NCBI RefSeq assembly: GCF_900167555.1
Contig: NZ_FUYF01000003.1
Span: 1 to 64,000 of the forward strand
Length of the DNA stretch: 64,000 bases
Reading direction: 5' to 3'
Source of the DNA: Gemmiger formicilis
Lineage (GTDB): Bacteria > Bacillota > Clostridia > Oscillospirales > Ruminococcaceae
A model generated the notes under the pieces. It saw only the letters and a list, made by a program, of their open reading frames with translations. It did no database searches and was not told where the DNA came from. Shown one piece after another: positions 1 to 7,786 of this stretch (positions within the stretch are counted from its first letter, which is position 1; the number at the start of each line of letters is the position of its first letter). The position numbers and the translations under genes are program-made.

Positions 1-36
1 AAAAAGCCGCTTACCTCAAACGAGATAAGCGGCTTT
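1..36 (-). terminator. Rho-independent terminator of the tRNA operon
   Basis: Read on the minus strand, arms AAAAGCCGCTTA and TAAGCGGCTTTTT flank a 12-base loop and end in a T run. It lies one base past the CCA end of the tRNA-Trp gene, so it ends the Asp-Thr-Trp transcript. Confidence 0.9.
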
Positions 37-112
37 TGGCAGGGGTAGAAGGATTCGAACCCTCGGCACGCGGTTTTGGAGACCGCTGCTCTACCAACTG
101 AGCTATGCCCCT
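37..112 (-). tRNA. tRNA-Trp (anticodon CCA)
   Basis: The reverse complement folds as a cloverleaf. The anticodon stem GCGGT/ACCGC encloses loop CTCCAAA, giving anticodon CCA. The T loop GGTTCGAAT is present and the 3' CCA is encoded. The acceptor arm AGGGGCA/TACCCCT has one C-A mismatch. It is the last gene of a three-tRNA operon. Confidence 0.93.
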
Positions 113-120
113 ATACTAAT

Positions 121-155
121 GATGCCCACAATGCGTATCTTGCACTGTGGGCATC
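121..155 (-). repeat. Perfect 10-bp inverted repeat in the tRNA spacer
   Basis: GATGCCCACA at 121-130 and TGTGGGCATC at 146-155 can form a stem with a 15-base loop between tRNA-Thr and tRNA-Trp. There is no following T run, so it is not an ordinary terminator. A processing signal or transcript attenuator is possible; this is inference. Confidence 0.6.
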
Positions 156-160
156 AGCGC

Positions 161-236
<76 letters not shown>

Positions 237-239
237 GTA

Positions 240-316
240 TGGCGACCCGAATCAGGCTCGAACTGACGACCTCTAGCGTGACAGGCTAGCGTTCTAACCA
301 ACTGAACTACCGGGCC
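240..316 (-). tRNA. tRNA-Asp (anticodon GTC)
   Basis: Acceptor stem GGCCCGG pairs with TCGGGTC using two G-T pairs. The anticodon stem CTAGC/GCTAG holds loop CTGTCAC, giving anticodon GTC. CCA is encoded. It is the first gene of the operon, just downstream of the consensus promoter at 360-388. Confidence 0.94.
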
Positions 317-359
317 ATACCCAGCTTTGTGCGCTGCCGTGGCAGCTGCAACGTTGTTA

Positions 360-388
360 ATTATAGCGGCTGACACGCAAAATGTCAA
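360..388 (-). promoter_or_regulatory. Consensus sigma-A promoter for the tRNA operon
   Basis: On the minus strand, TTGACA (383-388) is followed by 17 bases and TATAAT (360-365). Both hexamers match consensus exactly. Transcription would start near 353, about 35 bases before tRNA-Asp. Confidence 0.92.
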
Positions 389-502
389 CACTTTTTTTGA
401 TATTTTTTGCCGATTTTTTCAGCTTTGATAAAATACAGCGCAGTTGCGTAAAAACCTAAAGAACATTGCATTCCGGGGCAGGGCGTGGTATGATAGATTA
501 TA

Positions 503-1108
503 TCAGAGTTTCGGGCGGAAGAACTGCAGCTCCTCGCCGCGATGTATCCGCTGCAGACCGGCCCAGTGCCGCGTGACCATGATAACTGCATTCAGGGCCA
601 GTACAGCACCGGCCTCGGTGCCGTATTGCAGCCAGCCCACCGGCACAGCCAGCGCGGCAATCAGCACCGCGCCTACCGGCAGATATCCGGTCAGCAGCAC
701 AGCCACGCCGCCCGCCAGACAGCACAGCACACCGGTGACGGGCAGGTACAGCATGAGCCACGCGCAGGTGACGGCCACGCCCTTGCCGCCCCGGCCCTTG
801 TACCAAATCGGCCAGTTGTGCCCGAGCACCGCGCCAAGCCCGCCGTACAGCAAAGCGGTAAGCCCCAGCTCCGGCGCAAGCTGGTGGCAGAACCAGCAGG
901 CCGCCGCAGTCTTGATGACGTCGCCCGCCAGAACCAGCAGCCCGGCCTTTTTACCAAGATGTGTCGCGATATTCGCCATGCCGGGGTTGCCGGTGCCAAT
1001 ATCCCGCGCACTGACGCCCGCCGTGCACCGCGCCACGACCTCCGCTGTCAAAAAACCGCCGAACAGATACCCCGCCAGCAGGCAGAGTCCCCGCAAAAAT
1101 AGTGCCAT
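503..1108 (-). CDS. PlsY-family acyl-phosphate:glycerol-3-phosphate acyltransferase (paralogue 1)
   Basis: This 201-residue integral membrane protein has the PlsY signatures GTGNPGMANI near residue 37 and GHNWPIWYKGRGGKGVAV in the middle. Such enzymes transfer an acyl group from acyl phosphate to glycerol 3-phosphate in phospholipid synthesis. The open frame runs far upstream, but the ATG at 1108 follows a clear AAGGAGGGG site and matches the family N-terminus (MALFLRGLCLLAGYLFG). A second, more typical PlsY lies at 43018-43695. This copy diverges more, and its C-terminus (HRGEELQFFRPK) resembles that of other PlsY proteins, so it may be an accessory acyltransferase. It is transcribed divergently from the uracil-DNA glycosylase gene. 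Confidence 0.85.
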   Translation of the reverse strand: MALFLRGLCLLAGYLFGGFLTAEVVARCTAGVSARDIGTGNPGMANIATHLGKKAGLLVLAGDVIKTAAACWFCHQLAPELGLTALLYGGLGAVLGHNWPIWYKGRGGKGVAVTCAWLMLYLPVTGVLCCLAGGVAVLLTGYLPVGAVLIAALAVPVGWLQYGTEAGAVLALNAVIMVTRHWAGLQRIHRGEELQFFRPKL

Positions 1109-1180
1109 ACGCCTGCCCCTCCTTTTCCTTACAGTATGGGTGCGCCGCGCCCGATTTAACCATGTCAGAGGAAGTATATT

Positions 1181-1747
1181 ATGGAACTGCAAGCATTGCA
1201 ACAGGAATGCCTGGCCTGCCGCCGCTGCGGCCTGTGCGAGACGCGCCACAGCGTCGTCTTTGGCCAGGGTGCCGCACACGCCGAGGTCATGCTCGTAGGC
1301 GAGGGCCCCGGTGCCAACGAGGACGAGCAGGGTCTTCCCTTTGTGGGCAAGAGCGGCCAGCTGCTGGACCACTATCTGGAGGCCGTCGACTTGAGCCGTG
1401 ACAAAAACGTCTATATTGCCAATATCGTCAAATGCCGCCCGCCGCAGAACCGCGACCCGCTGCCGGAAGAATCCGCCGCGTGCATGCCTTGGCTGCGCCA
1501 GCAATTTCAGCTGATCCGTCCCAAAATCGTTGTCTGTCTGGGCCGCGTGGCCGCGCAGCGGATGCTCGACCCGGGCTTCTCGATTTCCCGCGACCACGGT
1601 AAATTTTTCGACAAACAGGGCACACTGTTCATGGCAACCTACCACCCCGCAGCGCTGCTGCGCTACCCAGACAACAAGCCCGCTGTCTTTGGCGACTTTG
1701 TGGCCCTGCGGCAGAAAATCACAGAGGTCTGCGAACATACCTATTAA
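1181..1747 (+). CDS. Family 4 (type IV) uracil-DNA glycosylase
   Basis: This 188-residue protein removes uracil from DNA in base excision repair. The [4Fe-4S] ligand pattern of family 4 is visible: a cysteine cluster at residues 10, 13, 16 and 19, then C85 and C101 in the CRPPQNRDP segment. Motif A is GEGPGANEDEQG (residues 40-51), and the second active-site motif is HPAALLR near residue 161. Length fits the family. The ATG at 1181 is preceded by GAGGAAG. It is followed after 33 bases by a nuclease-helicase gene, which suggests a small DNA-maintenance unit. Confidence 0.92.
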   Translation: MELQALQQECLACRRCGLCETRHSVVFGQGAAHAEVMLVGEGPGANEDEQGLPFVGKSGQLLDHYLEAVDLSRDKNVYIANIVKCRPPQNRDPLPEESAACMPWLRQQFQLIRPKIVVCLGRVAAQRMLDPGFSISRDHGKFFDKQGTLFMATYHPAALLRYPDNKPAVFGDFVALRQKITEVCEHTY

Positions 1748-1780
1748 AAAGATACCACCGGATGCAAGGAGGGAAGCGGC

Positions 1781-4153
1781 ATGGAGCCTGAAACGTTGGC
1801 ACTGACGCTGCCCATACGGCGTCTGGTGGAGTTTTTGTTGCGCACCGGCAGCATTGACAGCCGCTTTACCGGCTTTGACCGCGCGCTGGAGGGTGCACGC
1901 CTGCACCGCAAATTGCAGCGTGCCGCCGTAAAAGAGTACCCGGACTACCAGGCCGAGGCGGCGTTGAAGCAGGACTACGCCTGTGCCCAAATCACCTACA
2001 CGCTGGAGGGCCGTGCCGACGGTATTTTTACCGATACTGACGGCATGCCGACTATTGATGAGATCAAAACCACAACTCTGCCGCCCGAGCTCATCACCGG
2101 TGAGCAAAGCCCGGAGCACTGGGCACAGGCGCAGATCTATGCGGCCATCTACGCGCGCCAGAACGGCCTGCCCGCTATGCGGGTGCGGCTGACCTACTTT
2201 CAGGTCGATGAAGAACTGGAATTTCGTTTCAGCCATGACTACACCGCCGACGCGCTGGACGCCGTTGTGACCGACCTGCTGACGCAGTACGCGCCGTGGG
2301 CCAAGCGTGCTGCCGAGTGGCAGCGCATCAGCCGCACGTCACTGGCGGCGCTGCAATTTCCGTTTCCCGGCTATCGTCCGGGCCAGCGGGCCATGATCGG
2401 CGCGGTGTACAAAATTTGCACCGAGGGCGGGCAGCTGCTCTGCCAGGCACCCACCGGCATCGGCAAGACGATGAGCGTGCTGTTCCCGGCGTTAAAGGCT
2501 GTGGGGCAGGGCGGCCCCGTCTTTTACCTGACAGCCCGCGGCACGACCCGTGCGGCAGCGGAGAACGCGCTGGCGTTGCTGCGGGCGTCCGACGCCGATT
2601 TAAAGCTGCGCAGCGTAACGCTGACGGCCAAAGACAAAATCTGTATGCAGGATCGGCGCGAGTGTACGCCCGAGGCATGCCCCTATGCCAAAGGCTACTA
2701 TGATCGCGTCAGGACGGCGCTGTGGGATGCGCTGGACACCCACGCTCTGACCGCTGACGCCCTACAGATGCTGGCTCGCAGACATAAGGTCTGTCCGTTT
2801 GAGCTGGGGCTGGATCTAAGCCTGTGGTGTGATGTAGTCATCGGGGACTACAACTACCTGTTTGACCCCGTCGTGCATTTGGAACGCTTTTTTGACACAG
2901 CGGGGGACTATCTGTTTCTGCTCGATGAGGCACATAATCTTCCGGACCGCGCCAGGAGCATGCACAGTGCCGTCCTTGCCAAAAGCGCCTTCTACGACGC
3001 CAAAAAGCGGCTGGGCAAGGGCAAAAGCAGCCTGAAAAACGCGCTGACAAAGGTCAACGACATCTTCATCGAGTGGCGGCACCGCTGCGAGGAAGCGCCC
3101 GGCGACAGCCGCTTTGGCCGCACGTTCTTTGAAAAGTCCCGCGCCGATGAGCTTGACCGCGCGCTGACAAGGCTCTGCGAGCCGCTGGAGATCTGGCTTG
3201 ACGAGCACCGCGACCCCGACGAGACCCACGAGGCACTGCTGCAATTATACTTTGACATCCGCGCCTGGCTGCGCGTGGCGGACACGTTCGACGATCACTT
3301 TGTACTGCAAATCTCTGCCCACGGCAATGAGGTCCGTGCCGCAATGCTCTGCCTGGACCCGAGTGACTTTCTGGCGGCGGACTTTGCCAAGGGCCGCGCG
3401 GCGGTGCTGTTCAGCGCGACGCTGGCTCCGGCAGGCTATTACAGAGATCTGTGCGGTCTGCCCGATGCCCGCGCTGTAGCGCTGCGCAGCCCGTTTGATA
3501 CGGAGCATCTGGGCCTGTGGTGCGCCCGCCACGTCAGCACCCGCTACAAGGACCGCGCGGACAGCATTGCCAAGGTCGCTGACCTGCTGGCCGTGATGTC
3601 CGGGGCGAGGGCCGGGCACTATCTGGCGTTTTTCCCGAGCTACAGCTATTTACAGCAGGTGTGGGAGGATTTCACCGCCCGCTACCCGGACCAGCCGACC
3701 CTCTGTCAGGAAAGCGCTATGGACGAGGGAAAACGCGCGGAGTTTCTGGCACAGTTTCAGAAATCCGACGGCAGACCGCTGTTGGGCTTTGCGGTGCTGG
3801 GCGGCGTTTTTGGCGAGGGCGTCGATCTGACGGGGGAGAGCCTCATCGGTGCAGCCATCGTCAGCCCGGGCCTGCCGCAGGTCGGCCCGAGGCAGGAGCA
3901 GCTGCGCGATTACTTTGAGCAGACGCGCGGCTCCGGCTTTGACTATGCCTACCGTTTCCCCGGCATGAACAAGGTTTTGCAGGCGGCAGGCCGGGTCATC
4001 CGCACGCCGGAGGACCGCGGTGTTGTCCTGCTTATTGATGACCGGTTCCTGGCCCCCGACACCAGCCGCCTGATGCCGCCGCACTGGGAGCAGCTGAAAA
4101 CCGTGGACTCGGCGCAGGCGCTGACAGCGGAGCTGGCCGCATTCTGGAAATAA
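1781..4153 (+). CDS. PD-(D/E)XK nuclease-DinG/XPD-type helicase fusion
   Basis: The 790-residue protein joins two DNA-processing modules. The N-terminal part (about 70-130) has a PD-(D/E)XK nuclease core resembling RecB/Cas4: GRADGIF, then TIDEIKTT, then QAQIYAAIYA. The rest is a superfamily 2 helicase of the XPD/DinG group: Walker A PTGIGKT near 224, DEAH near 382, and late motifs such as GRVIRTPEDRG. Four cysteines between motifs I and II (near 287, 294, 299 and 337) match the XPD-type iron-sulfur cluster. The probable role is unwinding and trimming damaged DNA; this is inferred. The start at 1781 follows AAGGAGGGAAGCGGC. It is co-directional with the UDG gene. Confidence 0.88.
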   Translation: MEPETLALTLPIRRLVEFLLRTGSIDSRFTGFDRALEGARLHRKLQRAAVKEYPDYQAEAALKQDYACAQITYTLEGRADGIFTDTDGMPTIDEIKTTTLPPELITGEQSPEHWAQAQIYAAIYARQNGLPAMRVRLTYFQVDEELEFRFSHDYTADALDAVVTDLLTQYAPWAKRAAEWQRISRTSLAALQFPFPGYRPGQRAMIGAVYKICTEGGQLLCQAPTGIGKTMSVLFPALKAVGQGGPVFYLTARGTTRAAAENALALLRASDADLKLRSVTLTAKDKICMQDRRECTPEACPYAKGYYDRVRTALWDALDTHALTADALQMLARRHKVCPFELGLDLSLWCDVVIGDYNYLFDPVVHLERFFDTAGDYLFLLDEAHNLPDRARSMHSAVLAKSAFYDAKKRLGKGKSSLKNALTKVNDIFIEWRHRCEEAPGDSRFGRTFFEKSRADELDRALTRLCEPLEIWLDEHRDPDETHEALLQLYFDIRAWLRVADTFDDHFVLQISAHGNEVRAAMLCLDPSDFLAADFAKGRAAVLFSATLAPAGYYRDLCGLPDARAVALRSPFDTEHLGLWCARHVSTRYKDRADSIAKVADLLAVMSGARAGHYLAFFPSYSYLQQVWEDFTARYPDQPTLCQESAMDEGKRAEFLAQFQKSDGRPLLGFAVLGGVFGEGVDLTGESLIGAAIVSPGLPQVGPRQEQLRDYFEQTRGSGFDYAYRFPGMNKVLQAAGRVIRTPEDRGVVLLIDDRFLAPDTSRLMPPHWEQLKTVDSAQALTAELAAFWK

Positions 4154-4259
4154 CACCTGTCAGGCGCCTGAAATCTGCCGCCGCTGCGCAAGAAAATACG
4201 CTTTTGCCATCCGGTGCTGTTTTGCCGAAAAGAACGCAAAATTTGTGTGGTCAGCCCTC

Positions 4260-4287
4260 TTGCATTTGTATCTGTGCGTGCTATAAT
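4260..4287 (+). promoter_or_regulatory. Sigma-A promoter for the MATE transporter gene
   Basis: TTGCAT (4260-4265), 16 bases, TATAAT (4282-4287). It lies in the 181-base gap after the helicase gene and about 48 bases before the ATG at 4335. Confidence 0.8.
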
Positions 4288-4334
4288 ACAATCCGCACGA
4301 AATTATGCACGTATATAATAGGGTATGAAAAATC

Positions 4335-5720
4335 ATGACAAAAGACCTTACGAGCGGCAGTCCGCTCAAAGTTATTCTCCTGTTCAGCTTGCCGCTGGTG
4401 CTGGGCAACCTGTTCCAGCAGTTCTATGCGCTGGCGGACACCATCATCGTTGGCCGGTTCTGCGGTGTCAGTGCGCTGGCCTCTGTCGGCGCTACCGGCT
4501 CGGTCAACTATCTGATCTTGGGTTTCGTCATCGGCGTCTGCAACGGCTTTGCGATCCCAATCGCGCAGCTGTTCGGCGCGCGGGATTACAGTGATCTGCG
4601 CCGCCATGTGGCCAACGCCGCCTGGCTCTGCATTGCAGCCAGTGTGGTGCTGACCATCAGCACCGTTGCGCTGACCCGTCCGATGATGCAGCTGATGCAG
4701 ACGCCCGACGACATCATTGACGGCGCGGTCATCTACATTGGCTGGATTTTTGCAGGCATCCCGTTCATCTTTCTGTACAATATGGTGGCGGCCATCATGC
4801 GCGCACTGGGCGACAGCAAGACGCCGCTGTACTTTCTGATCCTGACCAGTGCGCTCAACATCGGGCTCGACCTTTTGTTCATCATCCCGTTTCAGATGGG
4901 TGTTCTGGGGGCGGCGCTGGCCACTGACATCTCGCAGGTCATTTCCGGTGTGCTGAGCTTTATCTATCTGAGCCGTAAATTTGATGTGCTGAAGATGCAG
5001 AAATCTGACTTTGCCTACAGCAAAAAGGCCTGCGCACGTCTGCTGGGCATCGGTATACCCATGGGTCTGCAGTGCAGCATCACGGCCATTGGCAGCGTCA
5101 TCATGCAGTGGGCGGTCAATGTGCTGGGCAGCACCGCCGTTGCCGCCGTCACCGCAGCAGGCAAGACCCAGGGGCTGCTGACCGTTCCGATGGAGAGCGT
5201 CGGCACGGCCATGGCAACCTACGCCGGGCAAAACCTCGGCGCATCCCGGATGGATCGTGTGCGACAGGGCGTCAACAGCGCAATGCTCATTATTTTGATT
5301 TACGGTGTGGCATCGGCTTTCGTTCTGCATTTTACCGACGTGCAGATCATGTCGCTGTTCCTTGACACAGCCAAGGAGGTCGACATCGTTGCCATGGGCC
5401 GCGAGTATCTGTTCTGGAACAGCGTGTTCTTTGTGCCGCTGGGGGCATTGATCGTCTGGCGCTACACCATTCAGGGACTCGGCTTCTCGTCACTCGCTAT
5501 GCTGGCCGGTGTGGCCGAGATGGTCGCCCGCACGGCGGTGGCAATTGTACTGGTCCCGGTTCTGGGATACTTCGGCGCGGAGCTGTCCAATCCCGCCGCA
5601 TGGATCGCGGCCTGCCTGTTCCTGTACCCTGCGTACCGCTGGACCTGCCGTCAACTGGACAACCGCCTGCTGACCGCCAGACTCCACATTCAGGGCGACC
5701 ACGCGGAGACTGTGCTGTAA
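4335..5720 (+). CDS. MATE-family multidrug/cation antiporter
   Basis: The 461-residue protein has about twelve hydrophobic segments in two repeated halves, as in MATE exporters of the DinF/NorM superfamily. The N-terminus (LTSGSPLKVILLFSLPLVLGNLF) and the segments GRFCGVSALASVGATG and TYAGQNLGASRMDRVRQG, one in each half, are typical. It probably exports organic cations, drugs or metabolites using a Na+ or H+ gradient; the substrate cannot be read from sequence. It is a single-gene unit with its own promoter (4260) and a strong terminator (5728). Confidence 0.9.
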   Translation: MTKDLTSGSPLKVILLFSLPLVLGNLFQQFYALADTIIVGRFCGVSALASVGATGSVNYLILGFVIGVCNGFAIPIAQLFGARDYSDLRRHVANAAWLCIAASVVLTISTVALTRPMMQLMQTPDDIIDGAVIYIGWIFAGIPFIFLYNMVAAIMRALGDSKTPLYFLILTSALNIGLDLLFIIPFQMGVLGAALATDISQVISGVLSFIYLSRKFDVLKMQKSDFAYSKKACARLLGIGIPMGLQCSITAIGSVIMQWAVNVLGSTAVAAVTAAGKTQGLLTVPMESVGTAMATYAGQNLGASRMDRVRQGVNSAMLIILIYGVASAFVLHFTDVQIMSLFLDTAKEVDIVAMGREYLFWNSVFFVPLGALIVWRYTIQGLGFSSLAMLAGVAEMVARTAVAIVLVPVLGYFGAELSNPAAWIAACLFLYPAYRWTCRQLDNRLLTARLHIQGDHAETVL

Positions 5721-5727
5721 ATAGGAT

Positions 5728-5760
5728 AAAAGACCGTTCCGGTGCTGGAACGGTCTTTTT
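5728..5760 (+). terminator. Rho-independent terminator after the MATE gene
   Basis: Arms AAAGACCGTTCC and GGAACGGTCTTTTT with a 6-base loop and a T run, starting 8 bases after the stop codon. Confidence 0.92.
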
Positions 5761-5774
5761 CATTGTGGCTGCGC

Positions 5775-5864
5775 AGTAGGGGCGGGGCATGCCCCGCCCG
5801 CAGCCTTCCCAGTAGCATATGCTTGCCATACAGCCGCGGGCCGGACATGTCCGGCCCCTACAGC
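5775..5864. repeat. Pair of GTAGGGGC-type palindromic repeats (family A)
   Basis: GTAGGGGCGGGGCATGCCCC at 5776 onward is a near-perfect palindrome. About 30 bases later, GGGCCGGACATGTCCGGCC followed by CCTACA is a second palindrome in the opposite orientation. The same GTAGGGGC/GCCCCTAC units recur at five other gaps in the window. Confidence 0.8.
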
Positions 5865-5884
5865 GCTATTTTTCCCAAAGTCTC

Positions 5885-5913
5885 TTGCCGTCGCCTTACA
5901 AACCGTATATAAT
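5885..5913 (+). promoter_or_regulatory. Sigma-A promoter for the DAP decarboxylase gene
   Basis: TTGCCG (5885-5890), 17 bases, TATAAT (5908-5913). The inferred leader is about 34 bases, too short for a lysine riboswitch, and none is seen. Confidence 0.82.
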
Positions 5914-5953
5914 AAGCCTATACGAAGTATATAAAGGGAAAGGAAAGACCATC

Positions 5954-7216
5954 ATGCCGCAGAAAAAGCCGTTTATCACCCTTGCCCAGGCGAAGGAGAT
6001 CGCCGCCGATATTCCCACCCCGTTCCACCTCTACGATGAAAAGGGAATCCGCGAGAACGCCCGCAGGGTCAACGCTGCGTTCAGTTGGAACAAGGGCTTT
6101 AAAGAATATTTCGCCGTAAAGGCCACGCCCAACCCCTACCTGCTGAAGATTCTGCAGGAGGAGGGCTGCGGCGTTGACTGCTCCAGCTATACTGAGTTGC
6201 TCATGAGCGAGGCCTGCGGCTTCAAGGGCAGCGACATCATGTTTTCCTCCAACGACACGCCCGCGCAGGACATGAAGAAAGCCTACGACCTCGGCGCGTA
6301 CATCAATCTGGACGACCTGACCCACGTTGCGTTCCTTGAAAAGGTCGCGGGCGTGCCCAAGACCGTCTGCTGCCGCTTCAACCCGGGCGGTGTGTTCGAG
6401 CTGGGCAACGGTATCATGGACAACCCCGGCGACGCCAAGTACGGCATGAGCGAGGATCAGATGGCCGAGGCTTACACCAGGCTGATGGCTGCCGGTGCCG
6501 AGCAGTTCGGCATCCACTCCTTCCTGGCCAGCAACACCGTGACTGACGACTATTACCCGAAGCTGGCCGGTATCCTGTTTGAGCTGGCCGTTCGCCTGCA
6601 CAAGCGCACCGGCGCAAAAATCAAGTTCATCAACCTTTCGGGCGGCGTCGGCATTGCCTACCGCCCCGACCAGCGCAGCAACGACATTGCCGCCATCGGC
6701 GAGGGCGTGCGCAAGAAGTTTGAGGAGATTCTGGTGCCCGCCGGCATGGGTGATGTCGCTATCTTCACCGAGATGGGCCGCTTCATGCTGGCACCCTACG
6801 GCGCACTTGTCACCACTGTGCTGCACCAGAAGCATATTTACAAGGAGTACATCGGCGTTGACGCCTGCGCGGCCAACCTGATGCGCCCTGCCATGTACGG
6901 CTCCTACCATCACATCACGGTGCTGGGCAAGGAGGACACCCCCTGCGACCACAAGTACGACGTCACCGGCGGTCTGTGTGAGAACAATGACAAGTTCGCC
7001 ATTGACCGTATGCTGCCGGAAATCGACATCGGCGACATCGTCTACATCCATGACACCGGCGCACACGGCTTCTCGATGGGCTACAACTACAACGGCAAGC
7101 TGCGCAGTGCCGAGGTCCTGCTGAAGGAGGACGGCTCCCACCAGCTCATCCGCCGCGCCGAGACGCCGGAGGACTACTTTGCAACGTTTGATTTCAGCCC
7201 CTTCTTCAAAAAATAA
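5954..7216 (+). CDS. lysA: Diaminopimelate decarboxylase
   Basis: This 420-residue PLP enzyme of fold type III converts meso-diaminopimelate to lysine and CO2, the last step of lysine synthesis. The PLP lysine is in YFAVKATPNP (about residue 57). The family's conserved glycine-rich stretch NLSGGVGIAY and the GGLCENNDKF segment, corresponding to the C-terminal CES/D motif, are present. The frame is open from 5819, but the ATG at 5954 follows GGGAAAGGAAAG and the inferred transcription start lies near 5920, so the shorter form is chosen. It is followed 18 bases later by a small membrane protein gene that is probably co-transcribed. Confidence 0.88.
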   Translation: MPQKKPFITLAQAKEIAADIPTPFHLYDEKGIRENARRVNAAFSWNKGFKEYFAVKATPNPYLLKILQEEGCGVDCSSYTELLMSEACGFKGSDIMFSSNDTPAQDMKKAYDLGAYINLDDLTHVAFLEKVAGVPKTVCCRFNPGGVFELGNGIMDNPGDAKYGMSEDQMAEAYTRLMAAGAEQFGIHSFLASNTVTDDYYPKLAGILFELAVRLHKRTGAKIKFINLSGGVGIAYRPDQRSNDIAAIGEGVRKKFEEILVPAGMGDVAIFTEMGRFMLAPYGALVTTVLHQKHIYKEYIGVDACAANLMRPAMYGSYHHITVLGKEDTPCDHKYDVTGGLCENNDKFAIDRMLPEIDIGDIVYIHDTGAHGFSMGYNYNGKLRSAEVLLKEDGSHQLIRRAETPEDYFATFDFSPFFKK

Positions 7217-7234
7217 TTCCGGGAGGACACCCCA

Positions 7235-7567
7235 TTGTTTGAATTCCTTTTTGTTATCGGCATCGTGCTGGCGTTTTACGGCTACTCCGCAATGAAGAAC
7301 CCCAATGTCTGGGGCGACCAAGGCCGCGACGAGATCAAACCAGAAAACTGGAACGGCTATGTGGTGCACAACGGCCAGTTCATGATGTACGCCGGGTTCT
7401 TTCTGGCTGCGCTGGCCGCACTGGATGTGATTTTTGACTTTGCGGGCTGGCTGTACATCCTGATCCTGCTGGGCGGTCTGGCCATGATCTTCTATCCGCT
7501 CGCCCATTGGATGCACGAAAAAGAGGGTAAATGGTGGCCCTGGCCGAAGCATAAAAAGAAAAAGTGA
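7235..7567 (+). CDS. Small three-helix membrane protein of unknown function
   Basis: A 110-residue protein starting at TTG 7235, after GGGAGGAC. It has hydrophobic helices at about 3-18, 50-69 and 71-90. A polar loop, NPNVWGDQGRDEIKPENWN, lies between the first two. The tail is charged (HKKKK at the end). It is not recognised as a member of a named family. Its position 18 bases after lysA suggests co-transcription, but there is no evidence for a shared function. Confidence 0.72.
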   Translation: MFEFLFVIGIVLAFYGYSAMKNPNVWGDQGRDEIKPENWNGYVVHNGQFMMYAGFFLAALAALDVIFDFAGWLYILILLGGLAMIFYPLAHWMHEKEGKWWPWPKHKKKK

Positions 7568-7574
7568 AACTCTC

Positions 7575-7723
7575 AAAAGCCTTCCCCCTCGGGGGAAGGT
7601 GGCCCCGCAGGGCCGGATGAGGGCAAGGTGTATCTGACTACTCAAAAACGGGTCATTGCCACAAGTTTTGCCCTCATCAGTCAGTGGTCGGAGCCACTGA
7701 CAGCTTCCCCCGTGGGGGAAGGC
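7575..7723. repeat. Composite hairpin repeat of about 150 bp (family B, copy 1)
   Basis: The order is a GCCTTCCCCCTCGGGGGAAGG hairpin split across 7579-7599, GGCCGGATGAGGGCA, a variable centre, GCCCTCATCAGTC, a GTGGTCGGAGCCAC hairpin, and a CTTCCCCCGTGGGGGAAG hairpin. The GATGAGGGCA and TGCCCTCATC-like blocks pair over the centre. The second copy at 62624-62777 has the same architecture in reverse orientation. There is no coding frame with support. Confidence 0.82.
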
Positions 7724-7732
7724 AACGCAAAC

Positions 7733-7773
7733 AAAAATGCCTGTGCAGGCTTCAAACCTGCACAGGCATTTTT
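7733..7773. terminator. Bidirectional terminator
   Basis: AAAAATGCCTGTGCAGG and CCTGCACAGGCATTTTT form a perfect 17-bp stem with A/T runs on both sides. It separates the convergent lysA unit (plus) and the rnhA unit (minus). Confidence 0.92.
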
Positions 7774-7786
7774 GCTGTCGTAAGAT

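Noticed and set aside
1109-2236. Upstream extension of the PlsY paralogue frame to 577 codons
   Set aside because: The extension is antisense to the UDG and helicase genes and has no similarity to anything. The ATG at 1108 has a strong ribosome site and the PlsY N-terminus.
5914-5953. Lysine riboswitch before lysA
   Set aside because: The leader is about 34 bases, far too short for the lysine aptamer.
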